DNA from: Planctomycetota bacterium
GTDB lineage: Bacteria; Planctomycetota; UBA1135; UBA2386
Assembly: GCA_020638655.1 (NCBI GenBank)
Contig: JACKIC010000007.1
Coordinates: 62,001 to 126,000, forward strand
Reading direction: 5' to 3'
Length of the DNA: 64,000 nucleotides
Positions 8,522 to 19,700 of this stretch are shown here, piece after piece. Each line of letters opens with the position of its first letter. Within the stretch, counting starts at the first letter, position 1. Position numbers and translations under genes: made by a program. The notes beneath the pieces were generated by a model. It made no database searches, was not told where the DNA came from, and saw nothing but the letters and a program-made list of their open reading frames with translations.

Positions 8522-9978
8522 ACTTCGCTCGGCACGACGAAGCCTTCGCGGTAGGGGCGCGACGCGAGCCGTTGCGCGTCGGCGGCGGCGAAGCGCTCGG
8601 TCTGCGGGTCCAACTCGAGCAGGCGGCCGACGCGCAGCGGCGTCGCGTCGAGGTCGACCTCGTTGAGGCGCAGGTGGGTGAGCATGCGGTCGAGGCTCTC
8701 GGCGGCCGCGGGGAACTCGCCGGCGGCGGTCGTGGCGTCGGCCGCGGGGCGCGTGGCGCCGAGCAGGTACGACACGTTGCCCATGTGGCACAGCGCGCTC
8801 GACACGTGGCCCTGCCGGATGTCGCCCTTGAGGTCGCTGGCCTTGCGGCTCCTGACCGCGGCGACGAAGTTGGCGAAGTGGTCGCCTGCGCCGCGCCACC
8901 TCTGCACCTCCTTGCCGCCCTTGTCGTAGGCGATCGCGCTCTCGTAGTTGGGGAAGCGCACGTAGCCGCCCTCGCAGTGCACGATCACGCCGATGCCGGC
9001 GCCGAGGTGGCTGTCCATCTTCTTGCCCCAGTCCTTGCCCTGGCTGGCCTTGTCGTGGGGCAGGCCGCGCACCTCGAACACCAGCGGCGCGGTCTGGTAA
9101 TCGAACCACGTCACCATCGTGTTGGGCGTGTTGCCGTCGTCGTCGTAGCCCAGGCGCCCGCCGACCGAGAACACGCGCGGCGCGAGCTGCTGCTCACCGA
9201 GCGCCCAGCGGGCGATGTCCATCTGGTGGATGCCCTGGTTGCCGAGGTCGCCGTTGCCGGTGTTGAAGTCCCAGTGCCAGTCGTAGTGCAGGTTCTTGCG
9301 GGGCAGCGGGACCTTGGCCGCGGGGCCGCACCACAGGTCGTAGTCGACCGACGCGGGCGGCTGCTGCGCGCCGGTGATCTTGCCGATGCTCTGCCGCGGC
9401 TTGTAGCACAGCCCGCGCGCGACCTGGATCTTGCCGAGGTGGCCTTCGTGCAGCCACGCGATCGCCTCGGCGATGCCGCTGCTCGACCGCGATTGCGTGC
9501 CGGCCTGCACGATGCGGCCGTACTTGTGCGTCGCGGCGACGATCTGCGCACCTTCCCAGACATTGTGCGAGACGGGCTTCTCGAGATAGACGTCCTTGCC
9601 GGCCTGACAGGCCCAGACCGCCATCAGGGCGTGCCAGTGGTTGGGCGTCGCCACCGAGATCGCGTCGATGTCCTTGCGCTCGAGCAGCTCGCGCACGTCG
9701 CGGCAGGTGTCGACGGCGATGTCGCGCTTCGCGGCCTTGGCCGCGGCCTGCGCCAGCACGTCGCTGTCGACGTCGCACAGCGCGACGATGCGCACGCCGG
9801 GCAGGCGCGAGAGGCCGTCGAAGTGGTTGCCGCCGCGGCCGCGCAGGCCGACGACCGCGATGCGCAGCTCCTCGTTGGGTGACCAGCGCCCGGCGGCGAG
9901 CGAGGGACGGGCGAACGGGAGGGCGGCGGCGGCAGCGCCGGCGCCGCGCAGGAAGCCGCGACGGGTCGAAAGGGACAT
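8518..9978 (-). CDS. Tat-exported Gfo/Idh/MocA family oxidoreductase
   Basis: The 486-residue NAD(P)-dependent sugar oxidoreductase homologue starts with a twin-arginine signal (STRRGFLRG, then an Ala-rich segment). The Rossmann fold follows: RIAVVGLRGRGGNHFDGL, VALCDVDSD, SVATPNHWHALM and the family EKPVSHN motif (Lys-Pro). The C-terminal half is the alpha/beta substrate domain, with DLWCGPA and HYDWHWDFNTGNGDLGNQG, typical of planctomycete and Bacteroidetes exported members. The ATG at 9978 is supported by GAGGTG 4-5 nt upstream and by the Tat leader; the frame extends further but without homology. It likely oxidises or reduces a sugar derivative in the periplasm together with the coupled DUF1080-like lipoprotein. 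It is divergent from the cupin gene (43 bp). Confidence 0.88.
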   Translation of the reverse strand: MSLSTRRGFLRGAGAAAAALPFARPSLAAGRWSPNEELRIAVVGLRGRGGNHFDGLSRLPGVRIVALCDVDSDVLAQAAAKAAKRDIAVDTCRDVRELLERKDIDAISVATPNHWHALMAVWACQAGKDVYLEKPVSHNVWEGAQIVAATHKYGRIVQAGTQSRSSSGIAEAIAWLHEGHLGKIQVARGLCYKPRQSIGKITGAQQPPASVDYDLWCGPAAKVPLPRKNLHYDWHWDFNTGNGDLGNQGIHQMDIARWALGEQQLAPRVFSVGGRLGYDDDGNTPNTMVTWFDYQTAPLVFEVRGLPHDKASQGKDWGKKMDSHLGAGIGVIVHCEGGYVRFPNYESAIAYDKGGKEVQRWRGAGDHFANFVAAVRSRKASDLKGDIRQGHVSSALCHMGNVSYLLGATRPAADATTAAGEFPAAAESLDRMLTHLRLNEVDLDATPLRVGRLLELDPQTERFAAADAQRLASRPYREGFVVPSEV

Positions 9979-10021
9979 GGGCACCTCTTCGGGGGACGGG
10001 GGGCACGCTACGCTACGCCCC

Positions 10022-10948
10022 GTGTCATCAACTGCCAACCACGTGGCCGCGGCCGGCTGCAGATGGGCCGCCTTGCTACTCGCGCTGGCAGGGTGTCGGG
10101 CGGCGCCCGAACCGGCGCGCATCCACTGCGCCGCGCTCGACATCGGCGGCGCGGACCTGGCCGAGCTGCGCGCGGCGTTCGTCGCCAACAATCCCGGCTA
10201 CGACCTCGCGTTCGTGCCCGGCTGCCGCGAACTCGCGCCGGCGTCGCAGGACCGCGTGCTGTTCGTGCAGGGGCCGGCGACGCGCAGCGCGGCGCCGACC
10301 GTCGGCGACGTATTGCTGGTGCGCGCGGGTGCGTCGTGGCGGTCGCCGGACGACGGCGCGCTCGACCTGCTCGCGTTCTCGTTGCCCGAGCCGCTGCCCG
10401 CGGAGCTGCCCGACGAGATCCGGCCCGACTGGGACCCGCGCATCACCGACACTCCGGGCGGCTGCGCGACCGAGACCGGCGCCTACCGCCGCATCCTGCT
10501 GACCTGGCAGCCCGAGAAGGGGCCTTACGTCCTGCACGCGCTCAACGCGCACCGCGTGCGCATCACCGATTCGTTCTCGCACTACCACCCGGTGCGCGGC
10601 GGCTTCGACGAGTTCTACCTGGTGCAGATGGCGCCGCCCGAGGCGCGGCTGCTGACCTCGACGCAGGTGCCGGCGATCGAGGCGCGCGCGGTGACCCGCG
10701 AGCAGGTCGCGGGCCTGATCGAGTCGCGGCCGCTGCGCGTCGGCGACCTCGTCTACCTGCCGCGCGGCACCATGCACCGGGGGCTCGGCGGCGCGCTGGT
10801 GCAGGTGATCTCGGTGCCCGGCTTCGTGCCCAACACCGAGATCGGCGTCGACCATCACCTGCTCGCGATCAACGGCGCGCTGGGCCTGCAGGGGGACGAG
10901 CGGCTGCCCGTGAACGTGGTCGCGGCGCGGACGAAGGTCGTCAAGTGA
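10022..10948 (+). CDS. Cupin-domain lipoprotein of unknown function
   Basis: The 308-residue product has a lipoprotein signal (LLLALAGC, Cys about 25). The second half carries a cupin barrel: motif 1 with HYH at 187-189 and Glu about 197, and motif 2 in GDLVYLPRGTMHRG with a third His. These would hold a metal ion. The N-terminal half (about 30-160) has no recognised family. A GTG at 10022 is chosen because the lipobox needs it; GTG 10043 is possible. TACGCT ends 7 nt before the start, with TCTTCG 17 nt above it, so the message may be leaderless. It lies between the oxidoreductase and the sulfatase, suggesting a sugar-related role. Confidence 0.65.
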   Translation: MSSTANHVAAAGCRWAALLLALAGCRAAPEPARIHCAALDIGGADLAELRAAFVANNPGYDLAFVPGCRELAPASQDRVLFVQGPATRSAAPTVGDVLLVRAGASWRSPDDGALDLLAFSLPEPLPAELPDEIRPDWDPRITDTPGGCATETGAYRRILLTWQPEKGPYVLHALNAHRVRITDSFSHYHPVRGGFDEFYLVQMAPPEARLLTSTQVPAIEARAVTREQVAGLIESRPLRVGDLVYLPRGTMHRGLGGALVQVISVPGFVPNTEIGVDHHLLAINGALGLQGDERLPVNVVAARTKVVK

Positions 10949-10972
10949 CCGCGGCGGCGGCATGATCGCGGC

Positions 10973-13003
10973 ATGCTGCGCCGCCTCGTCTTCGTCCTCT
11001 TCGGTGTGCTGTCGGGCCTCGCCGCGCTGCGGGCGCAGGAGAGCCTGTCGGGCAGCCGCCCGAACCTGATCTTCGTCTACAGCGACGACCACGCCAGCCA
11101 CGCGATCAGCGCCTACGGCTCGCGCCTCAACCAGACGCCGAGCCTCGACCAGATCGCCGCGACCGGCGTGCTGTTCCGCAACGCGTTCTGCGGCAACTCC
11201 CTGTGCGGCCCGGCGCGGGCGACGATCCAGACCGGCAAGCACAGCCACGCGAACGGCTTCATGCGCAACGGCAACCGCTTCGACAGTCGACAGACGACGC
11301 TGGCCAAGCTGCTGCACCAGGTCGGCTACCAGACCTCGATCATCGGCAAGTGGCACCTCGAGTCCGATCCCGTCGGCTTCGACCACTGGATGGTGCTGCC
11401 CGGGCAGGGCCAGTACTACAACCCCGACTTCCTGACCAAGGACGGGCGCAAGCGCATCGAGGGGCACGTCAGCGACATCACCATGGACCTCGCGCTCGAT
11501 TGGCTGCGGCAGCGCGACGGCAAGCGCCCGTTCCTGCTGATGTGCCAGTTCAAGGCGCCGCATCGCAACTGGATGCCGGCACCCGCGGACTTCGGCCTCT
11601 ACCGCGACGGTGACCTGCCCGAGCCGCCGACGCTGTTCGACGACCACGAGGGCCGCGTCGAGGCCGCCAAGCACCAGGAGATGTCGATCGCACAGCACAT
11701 GTTCCTGCACTACGACCTGCTGGTGCCGCCGGCCGAGGGTGAGCAGCTGCAGGGCGAGGACCGCGCCTATCCCAACATCCGCGCGCGCATGACCCAGGCC
11801 CAGCGCGACGCCTGGGACGCGGCCTACGCCGCCGAGGACGCCGCGTTCGCGCGCGAGAACCCGCAGGGCGAGGCGCGCGTGCGTTGGTACTACCAGCGCT
11901 ACATCAAGAACTACCTGCGCTGCGTCGCCGGCGTCGACCGCAACGTCGGCCGCATGCTCGCCTGGCTCGACGCCAACCCCGAGGTCAAGGCCAACACCCT
12001 GGTCGTCTACTGCTCGGACCAGGGCTTCTACCTCGGCGACCACGGCTGGTACGACAAGCGCTGGATGTACGAGGAGAGCCTGCGCATGCCGCTGCTGATG
12101 AGCTGGCCCGGCAAGGTCGCGCCGGGGCAGGACCTGCAGCAGCTGGTGCAGAACATCGACGTGATGCCGACGTTCCTCGACCTCGCCGGCGTGCCGGTGC
12201 CCGCCGACGTGCACGGCATGAGCATGGTGCCGCTGCTCGAGGGCCGGCAGAACGTGCGCTGGCGCGACGCGATCTACTACCACTACTATGAGTCGACCGC
12301 GACGCACATGGTGCCGGCGATGTACGGCGTGCGCACCGACCGCTACAAGCTGGTGCGCTACTACGAACCGCAGTGGGACGCGTGGGAGCTGTTCGACCTG
12401 CAGAAGGACCCCGCGGAGCTGCACAGCGTCGCCGACGACGCTGCCTACGCCGAGGTGCGCGCGGCGCTGACGAAGCGACTCGGCGAGCTGCGCAAGCAAT
12501 ACGGCGACGACACCGGTGACGTCGGCGGGCACGAGTTCCCGATGCTCGCCGGCATCGCCCGGGCCACCAGGGTCGACGGCGGCTGGCGCGTGTGGTGCAA
12601 CGCCAACGGCAGCTACCTGCTGCGCGTCGGCGCGCGTCCTGGCACGAGCACGTTGACGACGGTGATGCGCCCGCTCGACGGCGGCCAGCTGAAGAACGGC
12701 TTCGTGGTCGTCGCCGGCGGCGACCCGCGCGCCGAGAAGGTGCGCGCCGGCGTCGAGTTCGGCACGCGCAAGCTCGTGGTCGCCGGGCCCGGCCGCGCGC
12801 GCGCCGACGTCGCCCTCGACTGGGACGGCAAGAGCCCGATCGAGGTCGTGGTCACCGTCGACCTCGCCGCGCACACGATCGTCGCCGAGGCGCTCGGCGA
12901 GCGCGTCACCGCCGCGGTGCCGGCGGACTGGCAGCAGCTGACGGCGTGGGGCTACGGCGGCAACAACAGCGAGACCGAGTTCACCGAGCTGGTCGTGAAG
13001 TGA
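10973..13003 (+). CDS. Secreted S1-family sulfatase with C-terminal beta domain
   Basis: The 676-residue enzyme probably removes sulfate esters from polysaccharides. After a signal peptide (about 1-22) comes NLIFVYSDDHASH with the metal-binding Asp pair. The S1 signature is CGPAR, with Cys78 as the formylglycine precursor (C-x-[PSA]-x-R variant), followed by GKWHL and a metal site near YCSDQGFYLGDHGW. Residues about 520-676 form an extra domain beyond the usual 450-500 residue core, absent from the other sulfatase in this window. CATGAT ends 6 nt before the ATG with TCGTCA 17 nt above, fitting a leaderless start. A perfect inverted repeat just after the stop may end transcription. Confidence 0.9.
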   Translation: MLRRLVFVLFGVLSGLAALRAQESLSGSRPNLIFVYSDDHASHAISAYGSRLNQTPSLDQIAATGVLFRNAFCGNSLCGPARATIQTGKHSHANGFMRNGNRFDSRQTTLAKLLHQVGYQTSIIGKWHLESDPVGFDHWMVLPGQGQYYNPDFLTKDGRKRIEGHVSDITMDLALDWLRQRDGKRPFLLMCQFKAPHRNWMPAPADFGLYRDGDLPEPPTLFDDHEGRVEAAKHQEMSIAQHMFLHYDLLVPPAEGEQLQGEDRAYPNIRARMTQAQRDAWDAAYAAEDAAFARENPQGEARVRWYYQRYIKNYLRCVAGVDRNVGRMLAWLDANPEVKANTLVVYCSDQGFYLGDHGWYDKRWMYEESLRMPLLMSWPGKVAPGQDLQQLVQNIDVMPTFLDLAGVPVPADVHGMSMVPLLEGRQNVRWRDAIYYHYYESTATHMVPAMYGVRTDRYKLVRYYEPQWDAWELFDLQKDPAELHSVADDAAYAEVRAALTKRLGELRKQYGDDTGDVGGHEFPMLAGIARATRVDGGWRVWCNANGSYLLRVGARPGTSTLTTVMRPLDGGQLKNGFVVVAGGDPRAEKVRAGVEFGTRKLVVAGPGRARADVALDWDGKSPIEVVVTVDLAAHTIVAEALGERVTAAVPADWQQLTAWGYGGNNSETEFTELVVK

Positions 13004-13018
13004 GCGCTGGGGAAAGCA

Positions 13019-13061
13019 CATCCTCCCGCGCGGGCGCCGAGGGCGCACGCGCGGGAGGATG
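13019..13061. terminator. 14-bp perfect inverted repeat after the sulfatase gene
   Basis: Arms 13019-13032 (CATCCTCCCGCGCG) and 13048-13061 are exact reverse complements around a 15-nt loop. It starts 15 nt after the sulfatase stop codon. There is no T-run, so it would be a stem-only terminator or mRNA-stabilising hairpin. Confidence 0.6.
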
Positions 13062-13385
13062 GGTGCCACGCAGACCGCTGCCTGGCGAGTGCCCTGTTCG
13101 GCGTCCCCAGCCGAAGTGCAGGCCGGCGGTCGGTGGCGAGAGATCGGGGATTCGCGGCCCCCGTCGGGTGACGGGCGCCGCGCGCCGGCGGCTCTTGCAC
13201 GACTCGTGCCGCGCCGCGCGATCGGCTGCCGGGCCACCGGATCGGCCGCCGCGGGACGCGTTCTGTTCACGCCCCGTCGCGGCGTGGTCGCGAGACGACC
13301 ATGCGATCGCCGTCGCGCCGCAGGCGCCCCGAAACCCCCGATCTGCGCGCTTTCGCGCGTCGCGTCCCGCGGCTAGAACGCGTCG
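13062..13385. other. Non-coding gap before the kinase operon
   Basis: These 324 nt hold no open frame with recognisable protein features. The only signal noted is TTTCGC (13351) spaced 17 nt from TAGAAC (13374-13379), which ends 6 nt before the kinase ATG. Confidence 0.5.
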
Positions 13386-14719
13386 ATGACCTTCCGCGGC
13401 CTCGCCTGGCGCGTCGGCTTGCCACTGCTGTTGTTGGTGATCGCCGAGACCGTGGGGCTGGCGCTCTACATGTCGTCGCAGATCGCGGCCGAGGGACGCG
13501 CGCGCCTCGAGCGGCTGGCCGCGACCAACGCGGCGTTCGTGCAGTGGTCCAGCCTGCCGCCCGGTGAACGGCTCGCCACCGACCTGCGGCGCGCGACCGG
13601 CTTCGAGGTCTACTTCCGGCACGGACGCACCCTGACCCCGGCGGCGCCGGCGCCGCTCGCCGGCGTGCTCGAAGCCGCGGTCGCGGATGGCGAGGCGCGC
13701 CGCAGCGCGGGTTTCGAGGTCGTTGCCACCGAGCTGGACACGGACGGACAGCATCAGATGCTCGTGGTCCGGCCGGTCGAGGGCGAGTTCCTCGACAGCC
13801 GCATCGTGCAGGTGCTGTCCGCGTTCTGGGTGCTGGCGATCGTGATCGCCTGGCTGGCGGTGCGCGGCCTGGTGCGCCCGTTGCGCAGCCTCGCCGCGAA
13901 GCTGCCGAGCATCGAGAGCGACGCGGTGCTGGCGGTGCCCGAGGCGAGCCGCCGCGACGAGATCGGCGACGTCGCGCGCGCCTTCCTGGCCACGCGGCAG
14001 GCGCTGCAGGACGAACGCGACCAGCGCGCGCGCATGGAGAAGCTGGCGGCGCTGGGACGGATGACGGCGTCGCTCGCCCACGAGATCCAGAACCCGGTGG
14101 CCGCGATCAAGATGCACGCGCAGCTGCTGCGCGGCGGCGAGAGCGCCGAGGTCGCCGAGGTGGTCGAGCACGAGGCCGGGCGCATCGAAGATCTCGTGCA
14201 CCAGTGGTTGTTCCTGAGCCGGCCCGAGCCGCCGGCGCTCGGCACGCGCGACCTCGGCGAGCTGATCGACGAGCTGGCCCGTTCGCTGCGCCGCCGCTTC
14301 GAACACGCGCGCGTGACCCTGCGCGTGACCCTCGCCGCGCAGCGGCGCGGCGACCTCACGATCGCGTGCGACGGCAAGCGGCTGCGTCACGTCTTCTCCA
14401 ACCTGTTCGGCAACGCGATCCAGGCGATGCCGCACGGTGGCTTCCTGGACGTCACGTTCACGGACACCGGCGACGGCGTGCGCGTGGCCGTGCGCGACCA
14501 CGGCCCCGGCTTCTCACCCGCGGCCCTCGCGCGCGTGGGGGAGTTCTTCTTCAGCGAGAAGGAGGGCGGCATGGGCATCGGCCTGGGCGTCGCCCGCGAG
14601 ATCGTCGCCGCCCACGGCGGCACGCTGCGCGCCGGCAACGCCGCGGACGGCGGCGCGGAGGTGACGGTATGGTTGCCGCGCCGACCCCCGTCCTCGACCG
14701 CAGCGGACGAACACCAGTC

Positions 14720-14723
<4 letters not shown>
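13386..14723 (+). CDS. Membrane sensor histidine kinase (NtrB-like)
   Basis: The 445-residue sensor kinase has TM helix 1 at about 8-28, a periplasmic sensor region of about 110 residues with no recognised fold, TM helix 2 at about 141-157, a HAMP-like linker (LVRPLRSLAAKL), then HisKA with the phospho-acceptor His232 in SLAHEIQNP. The HATPase domain has N box FSNLFGNAIQAM, G1 RDHGPGF and G2 GMGIGLGVAREIV. Its stop overlaps the ATG of the sigma54 activator (ATGA), so it almost certainly phosphorylates that regulator. The stimulus is unknown. The start follows TAGAAC by 6 nt without a Shine-Dalgarno sequence. Confidence 0.93.
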
Positions 14724-16126
<1,403 letters not shown>

Positions 16127-16178
16127 TGGCGCCGTTCGCGGGTTGTGAACGTCGGTCCTGCGGCGCAACTCTGGGCCG

Positions 16179-16721
16179 ATGACCGCGACCATCGACGTCG
16201 ATGTCCTGCTCGACGCGCCGCTGCGCATGGCCAGCGGCGAGGCCACCACCCTGCGCGGGCAGCTCGGCGCGCGCGCCACGGTGATCGTGTTCCTGCGCCA
16301 CTTCGGTTGACTGCTGTGCCGCGAACGGGCGGCGCAGTTGCGCGCCCGCGACCAGGAGCTGGCCGCCGCGGGCGCCGCGGTGGTGTTCGTCGGCACCGGC
16401 ACGCCGGCGATGGCCAACGACTTCGCCGCGCAGCAGGCCGGCGACCACGCCGTGCTCAGCGACCAGGACCGCAAGACCTTCGCCGCCGCCGGCATGCGCC
16501 GCGGGCTCGGCGCGACGCTGCACTGGCGGCTGTTGCGCAACGCGTGGCGCGCGTTCCGCGCGGGGTTCCGACAGACCAAGGTGCTGGGGGACCCGTGGCA
16601 GCAGGGCGGGGTGCTGGTGTTCGACCGCCGCGGCGGATTGTCGCATCAGCAGCACGACCGCGTCGGCGGCGACCCGATCGACCTCGACGCCGTGCTCGCC
16701 GCGGTGCGCGCCGTCAGCTGA
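16179..16721 (+). CDS. AhpC/TSA-family peroxiredoxin-like candidate selenoprotein (Sec44)
   Basis: Read through the UGA at 16308-16310, the frame gives 180 residues of the AhpC/TSA_2 type of thioredoxin-fold redox protein. The usual family motif is RHFGCxxCRE; here it reads RHFG-U-L-L-C-R-E, so UGA replaces the first, catalytic Cys (position 44) and Cys47 is kept. Similarity runs straight on (VVFVGTG, FAAAGMRRGLG, QQGGVLVFDRRG) to the stop at 16719. No other stop or frameshift is present. A stem-loop with an AGUU loop follows 25 nt after the UGA. The protein is cytosolic and likely reduces peroxides or disulfides. AACTCT ends 6 nt before the ATG. Its 3' end overlaps the convergent lhr gene by 8 nt. 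A broken Cys gene is the alternative, but less likely. Confidence 0.82.
16327..16347 (+). promoter_or_regulatory. Candidate bacterial SECIS stem-loop (AhpC-like gene)
   Basis: GGGCG(16327-31) pairs with CGCCC(16343-47); G16332 bulges; CGC(16333-35) pairs with GCG(16340-42); the loop is AGTT (16336-39). The loop begins 25 nt after the UGA and has G at its second position, matching the published bacterial SECIS rules (apical loop about 16-37 nt downstream, G in the first two loop bases). High GC makes chance stems common, so support comes mainly from the matching loop in the second UGA gene. Confidence 0.6.
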
Positions 16722-19700
16722 ACGTCGCCGCGAGCGCGGCCGGCCGAGACGCGCGCAGTCGGCTCACCGCCGCGGGCAGCGCGTACTGCTCACCGGCCCA
16801 GCCGCTGACGAAGCGCCCGCCGCGCGCCTCGCCGCGCAACTCGAGGCCGCGCAGCGCGCGCAGCATCAATCGCCAGGGCACGGGGAACTTGTGCTCGAGC
16901 AGCAGCGTGTGGCTGACCACGCCGAAGCGCCGCAGCGCCGCCAGCGCGACCAGTTCGATCGCCGCCTCGCCGGCGCGCACGTTCTCCTCGGGCCACGGCA
17001 CCAGGCTCCAGCGCCCGACCGCGAACAGCGGGAACCGCCGCCGGCTCGGCGGGACCGCCAGCTGCCGCATCGTCGCGAACGAGTCGCAGGTGGCGAAGCC
17101 CTGGCCGACAAGTTCCGACAGGCCCTCCTCGAGCTGGCTCGGCAGCAGCCGGCTCTCGGTCTCGAGGTCGGTCGGGAACACCGCGCCGCGAGCCTGCAGG
17201 ATCGCGAGCAGCGTGCGCGCCGGGCCGCCGAGCGCCGCGGGATCGGGGTGTTCGAGCGGCAGTTCGAGCCAGCGCGACAGCTCGGCCCGCGGCACGATCG
17301 AGATCGGGCAGCGGCTCAGCGGTCCGCGCCATCGTCCCCACAGCCGCAGCCAGACGAACTCGCCCGACAGCGTCACCTGGTCGAGGTGTTCGCGGCGCAG
17401 GTCGTGCACGCGCCGCGGCAGGACCTCGCTCTCCCATTCGCGGGCCGGGAACGCCGCCGTGGCGAGTTGGTGCAGCGAGGTGCCCAGGCCGCGCGGGCCG
17501 GCGTTGTCGGCGTCGCCGACGTGCTGCCAGCCGGGCAGGAACGCCGCGAACGCGGCCGGGCTGACGGGCTGCACCGCGGCGCGCAGCCGTTCGAGCATCG
17601 TGTTGCGGGCGCGGGCCAGCAGCCGCCGGTGGCCGAACAGTTCGCGCCCGGCGCAGCGCGCGCGCATCGCGGTGCCCTCGGCCTCGAGGGCGCGCAGCCA
17701 CTCGAGCTCGGCCTCGGGCACGGCGTCGACGTAGACGGGGAACTGCGCCTCGAGGCGGCCGCGCCAGCGGTCGAGCGGCTCGCGGCTCGCTTCGGCGGCG
17801 AACCAGCGCGCGCCGTCGCCGGCGGACTCATGCAGGGCGCGGCCGTCGGCAGCGAGCACGTCGAGCCACTCGCGCCAGGCCGGCGCCACCTCGTGATCGT
17901 CGAGCCAGCCCATCCAGCCGAGCGCCTCGTGCAGTTCCTCGGCCGAGCGCGGGTCGGGCCAGCACTGTTCCTGCACGGTCGCCACCGCCGCGGGGTCGAG
18001 GTCGCTGCCGCGGTCGCCGCTGGACTGCGACCGCGCGCCGCGCTGCGCGCCGGCGACGGCCTGGGTGCGGCGTTCTTCGAGCGGCGCGTCGTCGAGGAAC
18101 GCGTACGGCATCGCGTGCAGGATGGCCGCGGCGAACGGCGACGGCTCGTTGCCGTCGATCACGTGCAACCCGATGTCGCCGCCGCGCACGCGCTGCAGCA
18201 GCGCCAGGAAGCCGTCGAGGTCCATCGCCTCGAACATGCAGTCGGCGATCGTCTGGTCGACGACCGGGTGGCCCTGCGGCACCTCGATCGGCCCGGGCGG
18301 CAGCGTCTCCGGACAGGCCTGCGCCGCCGGGAACGCCGCGGCCAGCGCGTCGTCGGCGCGGAAGCGCAGCAGCGGCGCGGGCACCTTCTTGCCGCCGCGG
18401 AAGCGTTCGACGAGCAGCGAGCGGGTCACGTTCCAGCGCCAGCGCGCGGCGAACATCGGCGCCGGAAGCAACGCCTGCGTGAGCACCTCGGTCGCGGTGC
18501 CGGGATGCAGGAACTGCCACACGTCTTCGAGCGGGAAGCTGTGCATCGGCCCGAGCGAGATCAGCACCGCCTCCTCGGTCGCCGCGGCCTGCAGCTCGTA
18601 GCCGAAGCCGACGCAGAAGCGCTTGCGCAGCGCCAGGCCGAAGGCGCGGTTGATGCGGCTGCCGAACGGGCTGTGCAGCACGAGCTGCTGGCCGCCGGTC
18701 TCGTCGAAGAACCGCTCGAGCACCAGCCGGCCCTGGGTCGGCATCGCGCCGAGCGCAGCCGCGCCCGCGCGCAGGTATTCGGCCAGCTGTTCGGCCGCGG
18801 CCTGCGGGATGCCGCACTCGTCCTGCAGCCAGGTCGCGTCGACGCCGCGCTCGCGCACGTGCGCCACCGCCGCGCACAGCTCGGCCGAGCGCGACGGTCC
18901 CTCGGCGATCCAGAACGGCAGGCTGGGCGGCACGCCGGGCGCCTCGGTGACGCGCAGTCTGCCGCTGCCGATCCGACGGATCTGCCAGCTGGTCGCGCCG
19001 AGTTGGAACACGTCGCCGACCGACGACTCGATCGCGAAGTCCTCGTGCACGGTGCCGACCGGCGTGTCGTCGTGGTCGAGCACCACCTGCCAGTCGGCGA
19101 CCTCGGGGATCGCGCCGCCGCAGGTGATCGCGCAGAGGCGCGCGCGGCGCGTGCCGCGCACGGTGCGGTGCACACTGTCGCGGTGCAGCAGGGCCGTGCG
19201 TTCGCCGGCGTGCATCGCCAGCACCGCCTCGAAGCGGTCGCGCGGCAGCTCGCGGAACGGCCACGCCGTGCGCGCCAGCGCGAACAGTTCGTCCTCGGCG
19301 ATCGTCTCGCAGGCTGCGATCGCGACCGCCTGCTGGGCAAGGATGTCGAGCGGGTGCTGCGGCTGCGCGGTGCGGTCGAGGTCGCCCGTGCGCACCGCGT
19401 GCAGCAGCGCCGTACAGGCGACGAGGTCGTCGCGCGTCAGCGGGAACAGACGGCCCTTGGGCAGCCTGCCGATGCCGTGGCCGGCGCGGCCGACGCGCTG
19501 CAGGAACGCCGCGATCGCCGGCGTCGGGCCGATCTGCACGACCAGGTCGACGTCGCCGATGTCGATGCCGAGCTCGAGCGAGCTGGTCGCGACCAGGGCC
19601 TTGAGCTGGCCGTGCTTGAGCCGCTGCTCGGCGTCGAGGCGCCGCGCCTTCGACAGCGAGCCGTGGTGGCTGGTGACGTGCTCCTTGCCCAGGCGCTCGG

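Noticed and set aside
10076..13270. 1064-codon minus-strand frame across cupin and sulfatase genes
   Set aside because: It spans two well-supported genes on the other strand and shows no protein-like features.
16308..16310. The UGA as a simple nonsense mutation in the AhpC-like gene
   Set aside because: It hits exactly the redox Cys, the downstream part is intact, and a second gene shows the same pattern with the same loop; selenocysteine is the simpler explanation, though not proven.
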